IMG/VR virus record: IMGVR_UViG_3300048839_000462
Span: 1-21,439 of that record
Strand: one strand, 5' to 3'
Length of the DNA: 21,439 nt
Source: a virus
Position 1 is the first letter of the stretch. Each line of letters opens with the position of its first letter. The position numbers and the translations under genes are program-made. Under the pieces are notes generated by a model. The model was given only the letters and a program-made list of their open reading frames with translations, did no database searches and was not told where the DNA came from. Below are positions 7,367 through 14,205 of this stretch, in pieces.

Positions 7367-7683
7367 GCACCGGCTTCATCAAAGCGAGCGGTCCCGACTG
7401 CCCCGGCTGCGGGTGCAATGCCACGTCGTTAGTGAGCGCCGGGGAGAGCTTCGGGCGTCCGTGGGCCAAGTACGGCTGCGATTTTTGCCGCAAGACGTTT
7501 ACTGTTGGGCGTCCGCCAGTGGCCGGCGAGGTGGTCAACGGGGTCGTGTACCAGACGGTGCGTTGCGTGTGCCCGAATCCGCAGTGCAAGGCAAAGAATC
7601 CGCGCGTGGTGAACACCAGCGGCAAGTATCGCTGGCATAAATGCGATAAGTGCGGGCAGAGTTTCAAGAGCGTGGAGTCGTGA
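7363..7683 (+). CDS. Small double zinc-ribbon protein after terminase
   Basis: ATG at 7363 overlaps the terminase stop, so translation is coupled. The 106-residue product has two Cys pairs sets: CPGCGC (13-18) with CDFC (39-42), and CVCPNPQC (68-75) with CDKC (94-97). These suggest two treble-clef or zinc-ribbon folds, each ending in a basic/aromatic strand (RKTFTVGR and GQSFKSVES). It resembles nucleic-acid-binding zinc ribbons such as those of transposase or transcription-factor type. It sits where lambda carries the head-completion gene W, but shows no resemblance to gpW. A role in packaging or late transcription is a guess. A terminator follows. Confidence 0.75.
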   Translation: MSTGFIKASGPDCPGCGCNATSLVSAGESFGRPWAKYGCDFCRKTFTVGRPPVAGEVVNGVVYQTVRCVCPNPQCKAKNPRVVNTSGKYRWHKCDKCGQSFKSVES

Positions 7684-7693
7684 CGCCATTCTA

Positions 7694-7705
7694 GTTTCTA
7701 GAAAC
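7694..7705 (+). promoter_or_regulatory. Perfect palindrome GTTTCTAGAAAC, operator-like
   Basis: A 12-base perfect palindrome lies in the gap after the zinc-ribbon gene. It overlaps a second inverted repeat, TTCTAG (7689-7694) with CTAGAA (7698-7703). It stands just upstream of the terminator and 42 bases before the next gene. Dyads of this size are typical of dimeric repressor sites, but the AT-rich half sites could also just be an extra RNA hairpin ahead of the terminator. Confidence 0.35.
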
Positions 7706-7708
7706 AGG

Positions 7709-7735
7709 CCGCCTGGAAGGGCGGTTTTTTCTTTT
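7709..7735 (+). terminator. Strong rho-independent terminator ending the packaging block
   Basis: CCGCC (7709-7713) pairs with GGCGG (7720-7724) around a 6-base loop TGGAAG, followed by TTTTTTCTTTT. This is a standard intrinsic terminator. It should separate the terminase/zinc-ribbon transcript from the portal/capsid genes, which then need their own promoter or antitermination. Confidence 0.85.
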
Positions 7736-7746
7736 ACGATTCGATC

Positions 7747-8031
7747 ATGGCTGAAAGCATCGCTCAGATAGGCAATGCCGCGCATGTCGCCGGTTTATAC
7801 GCCGAGAGAAACGGAGACTTAGTAGAAGCTGCTCGGCAGTACCGTATTGCATGGAAAGCGGCCTCTGCCGTTTCAGAGACGGAAAAGGACGGGCTTCGCT
7901 TTAGTCCAGGCAGTCTTGCGGATTGCATAAGAGACATCGATGTGCAAATAGCAAGGGCAGCCGGACACGGCAAGGTAAAGCGAGTCAACATCGCTCATTG
8001 CCGACCAACAACCTGTGATTGTGATTGCTGA
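7747..8031 (+). CDS. Small TPR-like helical protein, possible moron or portal partner
   Basis: The 94-residue protein is helical. Residues about 11-41 follow a TPR-like pattern: small and aromatic residues in AAHVAGLYAERNGDLVEAAR, then QYRIAWKAA. It ends in a Cys-rich tail, CRPTTCDCDC. The ATG is only 11 bases after the terminator T-run and has no Shine-Dalgarno sequence; a weak TACGAT (-10-like) at 7735-7740 could give a leaderless message. Codon use is visibly more AT-rich at third positions than in the neighbours (AGA, TTA, GTA, ATA occur), which hints at later acquisition. Its TGA is immediately followed by the portal ATG, so the portal may depend on re-initiation after it. No family assigned. 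Confidence 0.65.
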   Translation: MAESIAQIGNAAHVAGLYAERNGDLVEAARQYRIAWKAASAVSETEKDGLRFSPGSLADCIRDIDVQIARAAGHGKVKRVNIAHCRPTTCDCDC

Positions 8032-9582
8032 ATGGGTTTCGCCGCTTCCATCCGCCGCTTCTTTGGCCGTAAGTCGCCGCGGGCGCTGCGCACGTCGCTC
8101 GACAGGCAAGAACGGGCCGGCGCCGTGGGCGTGGAAGTCATTTCCGCGAGTCAGACTCGCCGCTTTCAGGCCGCCGTACCGACTCGATTGAACCGCGAAA
8201 CGCTTGCGCAGTCGCATGGCGAGTCGATCAATACCGATATTGCGACTGATCTGCCCGTGCTGATGGCGCGGTGCGCGTTCGAATTCGCCAGTAATCCGCT
8301 CTTCGAGGGAGTCGTCAACACGTTCAAGGACGACGTTGTCGGTCCCGAAGGGCCGACGTTGCAAGTGTCCAGCGACTCTAACGCCTTCAATGACGCCGTC
8401 GAGGCCGCATTCAAGGCGGTCATGGCCGATCCTGACCCGTCGCACCGATACGGCGGCGTCGAGTCGATGAAAACCTGGGTACACGGTCTGCTGCTGGCCG
8501 GCAGCTACGTCAACGTTTACACGAACGTCGAGCGGCCGGGGAAACGCATCAGCCTTGGCTTTCGCACGATCCATGCGCGGCGTCTGGTCACTCCCGCGCA
8601 ACACGCCGGCGATCCGAGCGTCGCCTTCGGCGTCCGACTCGATCCGACGACCGGCGCCGCGGTCGAATTCTACATCGACAAGCCGCACCAACTCGGCGCC
8701 TTCACGCTGACCTACGGGGAATTCGAAACGATCCCTGCCGTCGCGGTGCAGCACTGCTTCATCCCGGTCGAACCGGAGCAACTGACCGGCTACCCCATGC
8801 TAACTAGCGTGCTGGAAACGGCCGCAGACATCCGCGAGTACGACAAGTACGTGATGGAAGCGGCCAAGAACGCCGCCGGCCATGCTGTTGGGCTGCAAGC
8901 AGCTCACCCGGAGATGATCACTGATCCGGAGCCGATCACCGACGATTGCATTCGGATGGAACCGGGGCAGGCTAACGTCGCTCCGATGGGCTGGCAGTGG
9001 GCATCGCTGGCTCCAACGCAGCCCGGCGCTCAATACGTCGAATTCCGCCGCGAGCGCGGCGCTGAGCTCGGCCGCCCAATCCACATGCCGCTGCTGGTCG
9101 TGTTTCTCACAGCCGCTGAGGCGAACTTTTCCAGCGCTCAGTACGAAGGCACCGTCTACTGCGACGGCGTGCTGAACGTACAGAAGTTCATCGAGCGGCG
9201 ATCAATGAACCCGATCGTCGAGCGAGTCATCGCCGAGCTGACGTTGCGAGGCAGTGTGCAGCCGCCGGCCAAGTACGAACTGACCTGGACCTGGAATGTT
9301 CCAGCCCACGCGAACATCGAGAAGTTCGTGTCGGCGATCGAGAAGATGGTTCAGCTCGGCATCATCGCCGCAAGCGACGCTTCCGCCATGGTCGGCAAGA
9401 ACTGGGAAAAGGTCGTCGCCTCGCGGAAGCGATGCAAGGCCGATCTGGAGGCGGCCGGCCTGCCGCCTACTCCGATGGGGAATGGAGCCGAGTCGAAAGC
9501 CGAGGGCGATGAATCGCCTCCGCCGAAAAAGTTAGTCCCGAAGAAGAATCGCAATGCCCGTCGCTTTGCAATCAACCGCTGA
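8032..9582 (+). CDS. Portal protein, lambda gpB family
   Basis: The 516-residue product has the features of lambda-type portals: a basic N terminus, the early segment SINTDIATDLPVLMARCAFEF, NPLFEGVVNTFKDDVVGPEG (core portal region), the GSYVNVYTNVE strand, and the conserved C-terminal wing with TAAEANFSSAQYEGTVYCDG and the NPIVERVIAEL helix. It ends in a Lys-rich tail. Twelve copies form the ring at one capsid vertex through which DNA enters and to which the tail attaches. ATG directly abuts the preceding TGA, with no separate ribosome binding site. The 3' end overlaps the protease gene by 29 bases. Confidence 0.93.
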   Translation: MGFAASIRRFFGRKSPRALRTSLDRQERAGAVGVEVISASQTRRFQAAVPTRLNRETLAQSHGESINTDIATDLPVLMARCAFEFASNPLFEGVVNTFKDDVVGPEGPTLQVSSDSNAFNDAVEAAFKAVMADPDPSHRYGGVESMKTWVHGLLLAGSYVNVYTNVERPGKRISLGFRTIHARRLVTPAQHAGDPSVAFGVRLDPTTGAAVEFYIDKPHQLGAFTLTYGEFETIPAVAVQHCFIPVEPEQLTGYPMLTSVLETAADIREYDKYVMEAAKNAAGHAVGLQAAHPEMITDPEPITDDCIRMEPGQANVAPMGWQWASLAPTQPGAQYVEFRRERGAELGRPIHMPLLVVFLTAAEANFSSAQYEGTVYCDGVLNVQKFIERRSMNPIVERVIAELTLRGSVQPPAKYELTWTWNVPAHANIEKFVSAIEKMVQLGIIAASDASAMVGKNWEKVVASRKRCKADLEAAGLPPTPMGNGAESKAEGDESPPPKKLVPKKNRNARRFAINR

Positions 9583-10183
9583 AACCTCCCTGTGGGAAGA
9601 CCTGCAGAATCGCGGCCTCGTGGCTCGCGAGCTGGAGCTGCGATCGGCGAACATCAACGTCGAAGAGCGTAGCTTCGAAGCAGTAGTTTCGACCGAGCAG
9701 CGTGTTCTCGTGTTCGATCGCCGGCGGTACGAGATCATCGAAGAGATTCTGATCAGCCGCGGCGGGGAGTTTCCCGACCAAATGCCGCTGCTTCCTAATC
9801 ATCGGATGTACGACGTCCTCGACGTAATCGGCTCGGCTCGCGGATTCCAGCTTCGCGACGACAAGTGGCATGGCCGCGGCTACGTCGCAGCGCCGGCCAA
9901 TGAGCGAGACAACGAGGTCGAGGCGATTTGGGCGCGAGTTCGCGACGGCCACGTTCGCGCGGTGTCTGTCGGCTATGTTCCGCTCGAATTCACCGACATC
10001 GCCCCCAACTCTCGCGGCTCAGTAGGCGGAAAAACCTACCAAGCCGGCGAGCGCACGCTGCGAATCACGACTCGCTGGCGCCCCCACGAACTTTCACTAA
10101 CGCCCGTTGGCGCCGACAGCTTGGCGCAGATTCGTTCACTGTTGGGCAATTCCGCCCCGAAATCCAGGAGAATCTTTCGATGA
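9554..10183 (+). CDS. Prohead maturation protease, S78 (HK97) family
   Basis: The 209-residue protein has the S78 catalytic layout: His83 in LLPNHRM, Ser138 in VRAVSVGY, and the conserved strand HELSLTPVGAD (about 178-188). It digests scaffold or delta domains inside the procapsid before DNA packaging. The start ATG lies inside the portal reading end (29-base overlap) with AAGAAGAA upstream. The stop overlaps the capsid start (ATGA), which keeps protease and capsid synthesis coupled. Lambda-type portals more often accompany ClpP-like (S49) proteases, so this pairing suggests a mosaic head module. Confidence 0.9.
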   Translation: MPVALQSTAETSLWEDLQNRGLVARELELRSANINVEERSFEAVVSTEQRVLVFDRRRYEIIEEILISRGGEFPDQMPLLPNHRMYDVLDVIGSARGFQLRDDKWHGRGYVAAPANERDNEVEAIWARVRDGHVRAVSVGYVPLEFTDIAPNSRGSVGGKTYQAGERTLRITTRWRPHELSLTPVGADSLAQIRSLLGNSAPKSRRIFR

Positions 10184-11907
10184 ACCCCCGCCTCATTAAG
10201 TATCTTCGCAGCCTTGGCCTGGCCGCCGACGCCGATGAGGCGCGGACCGATGAGTTTTTCCGCGGTCTTCGCGGCGTGCAGGCGTCGATCGCCAACGCAC
10301 TGAACTACAACGAGGCCGACCAAGCGGCTCGCACGAACTGCGACCTGATGATCCGAGCGCTTGGTTACGATCCGGAGAGTCCGAACAACTTGCTTGCAGC
10401 CGAAGAGCCCCCGCAGCAGCGGCAGCAGGCCGGCAGCGACGGGGCGTCGGTCAACGGCGACCTGGAGCGGGCTCGCGTCGAAGGCGCCAACGCCGAACGC
10501 CAGCGCCGTAGCGCCATCGAGCAGTACGCGGCCATCGCCGGATGCTCGGACGACTTCGTTCGCGGCCTCATCGACGACGCCGCGATCACGGCCGACGTCG
10601 CCCGCGAGCGGATCTTCGAAGATCACCGCACTCGTACCCGGGCGAACGTCCAACAGGACATGCCGAGCGGTCCGGCGATCCACTCGCGCAACAGCGTGAG
10701 CGGCTACACCGTCGAGACGCTCGAAGCAGCGATGCTGCACCGCAGCGGCATTGACCCGACTCAGGGTTGGGTCCGCGGCGACGCCAACGGCGTTCCGTCG
10801 CGAGCTCGGATCGCGGCCGCCGACGCCGCACGTCACGCCGATTTGGCGTGGCAGCACCGTGCTGCGTCGATCGAGGACATGATGCGGATGGCCGCCACGC
10901 TCGACCGCGTGACGCTCCCCAGCGGTCGCAACGGCCTGATGCGGGCCTACTGCGAAGGCTTGGCCGCTCGCGCCTTCAGTACGTCGGCCTTGAGCAGCAT
11001 CTTCACGACGAATATGAACTCCCAACTCCTGGGGGCGTTCGAGACGGCGCCGGACACCACGACCGGCGGCTGGATCCGCGAATCGGACGTGGCCGACTTC
11101 AAGAGCAACGAGCGCGCGCGCATGAAAAACGGCGGCACGCTCGACAAGCTGCCGCGCGGCTCGGAAGCGAACCACGCCAGCTACGAAGATCTGGTCGAGT
11201 CGTTCAAGATCGCTCGCTACGCCAAGCAGTTCGTTGTCGACGATCAGGACATTGTCGACGACACCTTCGGAGCCATCAATCAGCACGCTCCTGCCGACTT
11301 GGGCGTCGCGGCCCGTCAACTCCGCCCCGATCTGGTTTACTCGATTCTGATCGGCAATCCGACGATGCGCGACGGCAATCCGTTGTTCGACGCGACGAAC
11401 CATGGCAACTACAAGGCGTCGTCCGGCGCCTTGGCGTCGTGGCTCGGCTCGGCTCGCACCGCCATGCGGTTGCAGGCCGAGAACGGTCGCAACCTGAACA
11501 TCATGCCGAAGTTCCTGCTGCTTCCGCCGACGCTGGAAGACACCGGCGACACCATGCTCAATTCGCGCCTGTTAATCACCGGTGCGTCGGGAACGCTGCC
11601 CGAGAACAACCCAAACTTCAACAAGGGGCTCGTTCCGGTGATTGAGGCGCGGCTCGAAAACGGCGTCACCGACCCGACCGACCCGACCGGGGCGACGGTT
11701 CACGCCGGCGCCGCCGATCATTGGTTCCTGGCTGCGATGGCCGCCGCGCACACGATCGAGGTCGCGTACCTTCGCGGATCCGGTCGCGTGCCGCAGATCC
11801 GGCCGTTCGTGCTCACGCAAGGCCGCTGGGGCATCGGCTGGGACATCAAGATGGACATCGGCGCCAAGGCGTTGAGCTGGGAGGGCTTGTACCGCTCCGA
11901 AGCGTAG
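10180..11907 (+). CDS. Major capsid protein with N-terminal scaffold-like region
   Basis: ATG at 10180 overlaps the protease stop and has AGGAG (10166-10170) upstream, giving 575 residues. Residues 1 to about 170 are helical and charged, with a Gln-rich linker (75-92) and an ERARVEGANAERQRRSAIEQ coiled stretch, resembling the scaffold or delta domain removed by the S78 protease. Residues about 175-575 form the shell domain. Segments such as FETAPDTTTGGWIRESDV, FVVDDQDIVDDTFGAI, NPLFDATNHGN and PKFLLLPPTLED resemble Mu gpT-type HK97-fold capsid proteins. I infer the mature capsid lacks the N-terminal part. A 9-base tandem repeat (11671-11688) encodes a DPTDPT loop. Confidence 0.9.
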   Translation: MNPRLIKYLRSLGLAADADEARTDEFFRGLRGVQASIANALNYNEADQAARTNCDLMIRALGYDPESPNNLLAAEEPPQQRQQAGSDGASVNGDLERARVEGANAERQRRSAIEQYAAIAGCSDDFVRGLIDDAAITADVARERIFEDHRTRTRANVQQDMPSGPAIHSRNSVSGYTVETLEAAMLHRSGIDPTQGWVRGDANGVPSRARIAAADAARHADLAWQHRAASIEDMMRMAATLDRVTLPSGRNGLMRAYCEGLAARAFSTSALSSIFTTNMNSQLLGAFETAPDTTTGGWIRESDVADFKSNERARMKNGGTLDKLPRGSEANHASYEDLVESFKIARYAKQFVVDDQDIVDDTFGAINQHAPADLGVAARQLRPDLVYSILIGNPTMRDGNPLFDATNHGNYKASSGALASWLGSARTAMRLQAENGRNLNIMPKFLLLPPTLEDTGDTMLNSRLLITGASGTLPENNPNFNKGLVPVIEARLENGVTDPTDPTGATVHAGAADHWFLAAMAAAHTIEVAYLRGSGRVPQIRPFVLTQGRWGIGWDIKMDIGAKALSWEGLYRSEA

Positions 11908-11928
11908 TCAACGCAATCAACCGCCACA

Positions 11929-11958
11929 CCCGGCGGTCTGCTGACGCGGGCCGCCGGG
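11929..11958 (+). terminator. GC-rich hairpin after the capsid gene
   Basis: CCCGGCGG (11929-11936) pairs perfectly with CCGCCGGG (11951-11958) around a 14-base loop. Only ACTTT follows, so a complete stop is doubtful. It may instead be a partial terminator or a 3' stabiliser that keeps capsid message abundant while reducing read-through to later genes. It lies 21 bases after the capsid stop. Confidence 0.45.
11933..11943 (+). repeat. Direct repeat GCGGTCTGCTG, copy 1
   Basis: The same 11 bases recur at 12956-12966. Each copy lies shortly after the stop codon of a highly expressed head gene: the capsid gene here and the cement gene for copy 2. The pair therefore flanks the cement gene. It may be chance or a trace of cassette exchange. 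Confidence 0.35.
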
Positions 11959-12007
11959 ACTTTCGATCACTACTAAACCACCTGCGAACATTCCGAGGAT
12001 TTTAATC

Positions 12008-12955
12008 ATGTCCATCGAAGCCGTTACCCATCATGGGCCGGGCGAAGTGAAGGCCGTCACGTCCGCAGCGCTCGTGAACGGGCAGCTCGTGCAACTCCCC
12101 GACAGTCGCGCCGGAGTTTACACCGGCCTCAAGGCGGCCGAGGCCGGTGAGTACGTGACGCTTTCCTGCGGTGGCGTGCGTGAAGTTCTAAAAACCGCCA
12201 GCGTCGCCATTCTGGCCGGTCAGGAGGTGTGGGCGAAGATCTCGACGAGTCGAGCGACGTATCGCCTGGCCGGCGATTACTTCGTCGGCATCGCCGTGGC
12301 GGACGCTGCTGCGTCGGCGACGACGGTCAAGGTCGATATGAATGCCCGGCCGAACTACAACATCAATCTCGCCGAGAACGGCGGGCAGTGGACGACTGAG
12401 GCGACGAACGGCCTTGGCGCAACGGCGCTGCTTGGCGGCGGTGTATCGCTCGCGTTCGATGCTGTGGCGGAAGTCGCCCAAGCTGCACTGCTTTCTGATC
12501 GGACTTTCGACGTTGACGACGGCTTGATTTACGAGGTCGAAGCCGCCGTCTTCGACATCGGCAATAACGCCGCTCTCGACATCGACTTTGGGTTGGCCAG
12601 CGCCTCGCACGGCACCGACCTGGGAGCGGTGACGGCGCTTGCGACGATCCACCTGGACGGCAACGATTTGTCGGCGACGACGCAGAGTGACGACAACGTC
12701 ACGGACGTTGCCCCGGATGATACTGGCGTCGATCTGGTTGACGATGCCTGGACGTTCCTGCAGGTCGACGCGCGCGACAAGGACGACGTGAAGTTCTACA
12801 TCAACGGCGTGCGGGTCAACGACGACGGCGCCCACGTCCTGGCGGCCTACACGTCGACGGTCGTCGCGATCGCCCACATGGAGAAGACTTCCGACGACAC
12901 GTCGGCGGAAGTTCGCGTCCGTCGCATGACGGTGCGGTCGCGGGCCGCTGCGTAA
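12008..12955 (+). CDS. Capsid cement/decoration protein: DUF2190 domain plus beta-sandwich domain
   Basis: ATG at 12008 has GAGGA (11995-11999) at good spacing. Residues 1 to about 110 look like the DUF2190 capsid-stabilising fold (GQLVQLPDSRAGVYTGLKAA, the central GQEVWAK turn, FVGIAVADAAAS, then VKVDMN). Residues about 115-315 form a second, beta-rich domain with LIYEVEAAVFDIG, DAWTFLQVDARDKDDVKFYI and VAIAHMEKTS, the pattern of jelly-roll/LamG-like sandwiches. The first domain probably plugs capsid three-fold positions, as lambda gpD does, and the second probably projects outward and may bind surfaces or glycans. The extra domain makes it about three times the length of a plain cement protein. 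Confidence 0.75.
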   Translation: MSIEAVTHHGPGEVKAVTSAALVNGQLVQLPDSRAGVYTGLKAAEAGEYVTLSCGGVREVLKTASVAILAGQEVWAKISTSRATYRLAGDYFVGIAVADAAASATTVKVDMNARPNYNINLAENGGQWTTEATNGLGATALLGGGVSLAFDAVAEVAQAALLSDRTFDVDDGLIYEVEAAVFDIGNNAALDIDFGLASASHGTDLGAVTALATIHLDGNDLSATTQSDDNVTDVAPDDTGVDLVDDAWTFLQVDARDKDDVKFYINGVRVNDDGAHVLAAYTSTVVAIAHMEKTSDDTSAEVRVRRMTVRSRAAA

Positions 12956-12966
12956 GCGGTCTGCTG
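12956..12966 (+). repeat. Direct repeat GCGGTCTGCTG, copy 2
   Basis: Identical to 11933-11943; this copy starts directly after the TAA of the cement protein gene. Confidence 0.35.
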
Positions 12967-13012
12967 GGCGCGTAGCGGCGAAGGAGCTTGATCGAAACAT
13001 AGAGACCGATCG

Positions 13013-13435
13013 ATGGCCGAGAAGTATTGCTTATGCGTCGATTGCCTCACCGTCACCCGCGGGGGCGTCAAAAGGACGTACGCACGAGGCGACGACGTGT
13101 CGGAATTGCCGTCTGGCGTTCTCGGCCCGCTGGTCAGGCTGCAGAAGGTCTCGCCGACCCCTCCCCCGACGCCGACTGTCGGGCCGGAGATTGAAGTCGA
13201 GCCTGCCGTTGTCCCGTCGGCGCCCGAAGCGGATTGGCGTGACGCGCCCGTCGCCAGCCTCGGGCTCTCGGTTCACGTCGAGGAAGCGTTGCTGGCGGCC
13301 AACCTGCAAACGGTTCGCGAGGTCATCGCCTACGGGGCTGAAAACGGCGGCTCGTTGGTGAGCCTCAAGGGCATCGGCGCCGCGAGCGAGCGGGCCATCC
13401 AAGAAGCGATCGAGGCGATTATTCCCAAGGAGTGA
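13013..13435 (+). CDS. Helix-hairpin-helix protein in the head operon
   Basis: The 140-residue protein has three parts. The N-terminal domain (1-46) contains CLCVDC and a VTRGGVKRTYARGDDV pattern like the FluMu-type N-terminal domains of Mu-like phages. A Pro-rich linker (48-70) follows. The C-terminal domain (about 80-138) has the LGLSVHVEEALLAANLQTV and SLKGIGAASERAI motifs of helix-hairpin-helix folds, strikingly like the C-terminal domain of RNA polymerase alpha. It sits in the position of lambda FI/head-tail connector genes. It may act in head completion or DNA contact at the portal. A regulatory role by mimicry of alpha is speculation. The upstream Shine-Dalgarno is weak (AGAG, 13001-13004). 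Confidence 0.75.
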   Translation: MAEKYCLCVDCLTVTRGGVKRTYARGDDVSELPSGVLGPLVRLQKVSPTPPPTPTVGPEIEVEPAVVPSAPEADWRDAPVASLGLSVHVEEALLAANLQTVREVIAYGAENGGSLVSLKGIGAASERAIQEAIEAIIPKE

Positions 13436-13438
13436 CCA

Positions 13439-13780
13439 GTGGAAGCAACCCTGAAACACGCCGGCGGCATCATCAAGCGGTACAGCGCCGCCGCTGCGAT
13501 GGATCCTGGCGACGTCGAAGTCATTGGCGAGCGGATCGGCATTGTGTCAGGCGGCAAGCCGATTGAGATCGGAGACGATTACACGCTGCAGACGTGCGAC
13601 GTCTTCGAAATGGACGCCAAGAGCGCCGACGAGTGGAGCGACGGAGACGTTCTGTATTGGGACGCATCGGAGCGAGAACTCACCGACACAGCTGGATCCA
13701 ATGTGAAGGCTGGCCTGGCCGTCGGCGACAAGGCGTCTGGCGCCACGCGAGCCGACTGCGACATCAATAAGCGACAGTGA
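13439..13780 (+). CDS. Second DUF2190-type capsid cement protein
   Basis: GTG at 13439 is chosen because AAGGAG (13427-13432) lies 6 bases upstream and only 3 bases separate it from the previous stop. The 113-residue product matches the DUF2190 pattern from end to end: GDVEVIGERIGIVSG, IGDDYTLQTCDVFEM, the hallmark GDVLYWDASERELT turn, and VKAGLAVGDKASGAT. It probably binds the capsid exterior as a stabilising trimer. It is the second protein of this fold in the operon; the first (12008) carries an extra domain. The stop overlaps the next start (GTGA). Confidence 0.75.
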   Translation: MEATLKHAGGIIKRYSAAAAMDPGDVEVIGERIGIVSGGKPIEIGDDYTLQTCDVFEMDAKSADEWSDGDVLYWDASERELTDTAGSNVKAGLAVGDKASGATRADCDINKRQ

Positions 13781-14205
13781 ACGAATTCGATCAATTAGCG
13801 CGCACGTTCGCCGCCCCGTCGTTGATGCAACAGTTCGGCGATCGCGACGGCAACGGCGTGCTGCAGTCAGCCAAGTATCACCCGCCGTACGCTCAGCCCG
13901 GCTCGCCGGCGATCGAATTGAGCGGGGCGATTTGGTCGGACGTTCGTTTCGAGGACCTACCGGATATTGAAAGCGGCGGAATCATGCGCCGCGAGGCGCG
14001 GACCTGCCGCGTGATGCGGAGTGAGTTGGATGCGCGAGGAATCGACGGCTTCGAGTTCAATGCCTGGGTTGAAGACCCGAGCGGAGATCCCGACGCGGGC
14101 TGGACGCTGGAGGAGTCGACGACGGTCTGGGGTGAAGTGTTCGTGACGCTGGGCCTCGTGCGGATTCCGCTAGTGCGAAAGGGCGAGCAGCGTGCCACTG
14201 TTTGA
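13777..14205 (+). CDS. Head-tail connector candidate
   Basis: GTG at 13777 overlaps the cement protein stop. The 142-residue product has a helical N-terminal 20 residues followed by a beta-rich body (IELSGAIWSDVRFEDL, RTCRVMRSELDARG, STTVWGEVFVTLGLVRIPLV). Position right after the cement proteins corresponds to the lambda FII/head-tail stopper region. No family is recognised from sequence. The last 14 bases overlap the next gene. Confidence 0.6.
   Translation: MNEFDQLARTFAAPSLMQQFGDRDGNGVLQSAKYHPPYAQPGSPAIELSGAIWSDVRFEDLPDIESGGIMRREARTCRVMRSELDARGIDGFEFNAWVEDPSGDPDAGWTLEESTTVWGEVFVTLGLVRIPLVRKGEQRATV

Noticed and set aside
7873-8781. 302-codon minus-strand frame over the TPR-like and portal genes
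   Set aside because: Antisense to two well-supported, abutting + strand genes.
10036-11403. 455-codon open frame on the minus strand opposite the capsid gene
   Set aside because: It is a shadow of the capsid frame in GC-rich DNA; the sequence is low-complexity Arg/Val/Ala without domain pattern, and the + strand gene is clearly real.
10767-11645. 292-codon + strand frame inside the capsid gene
   Set aside because: Arg-rich out-of-frame translation of the capsid gene, no motifs.
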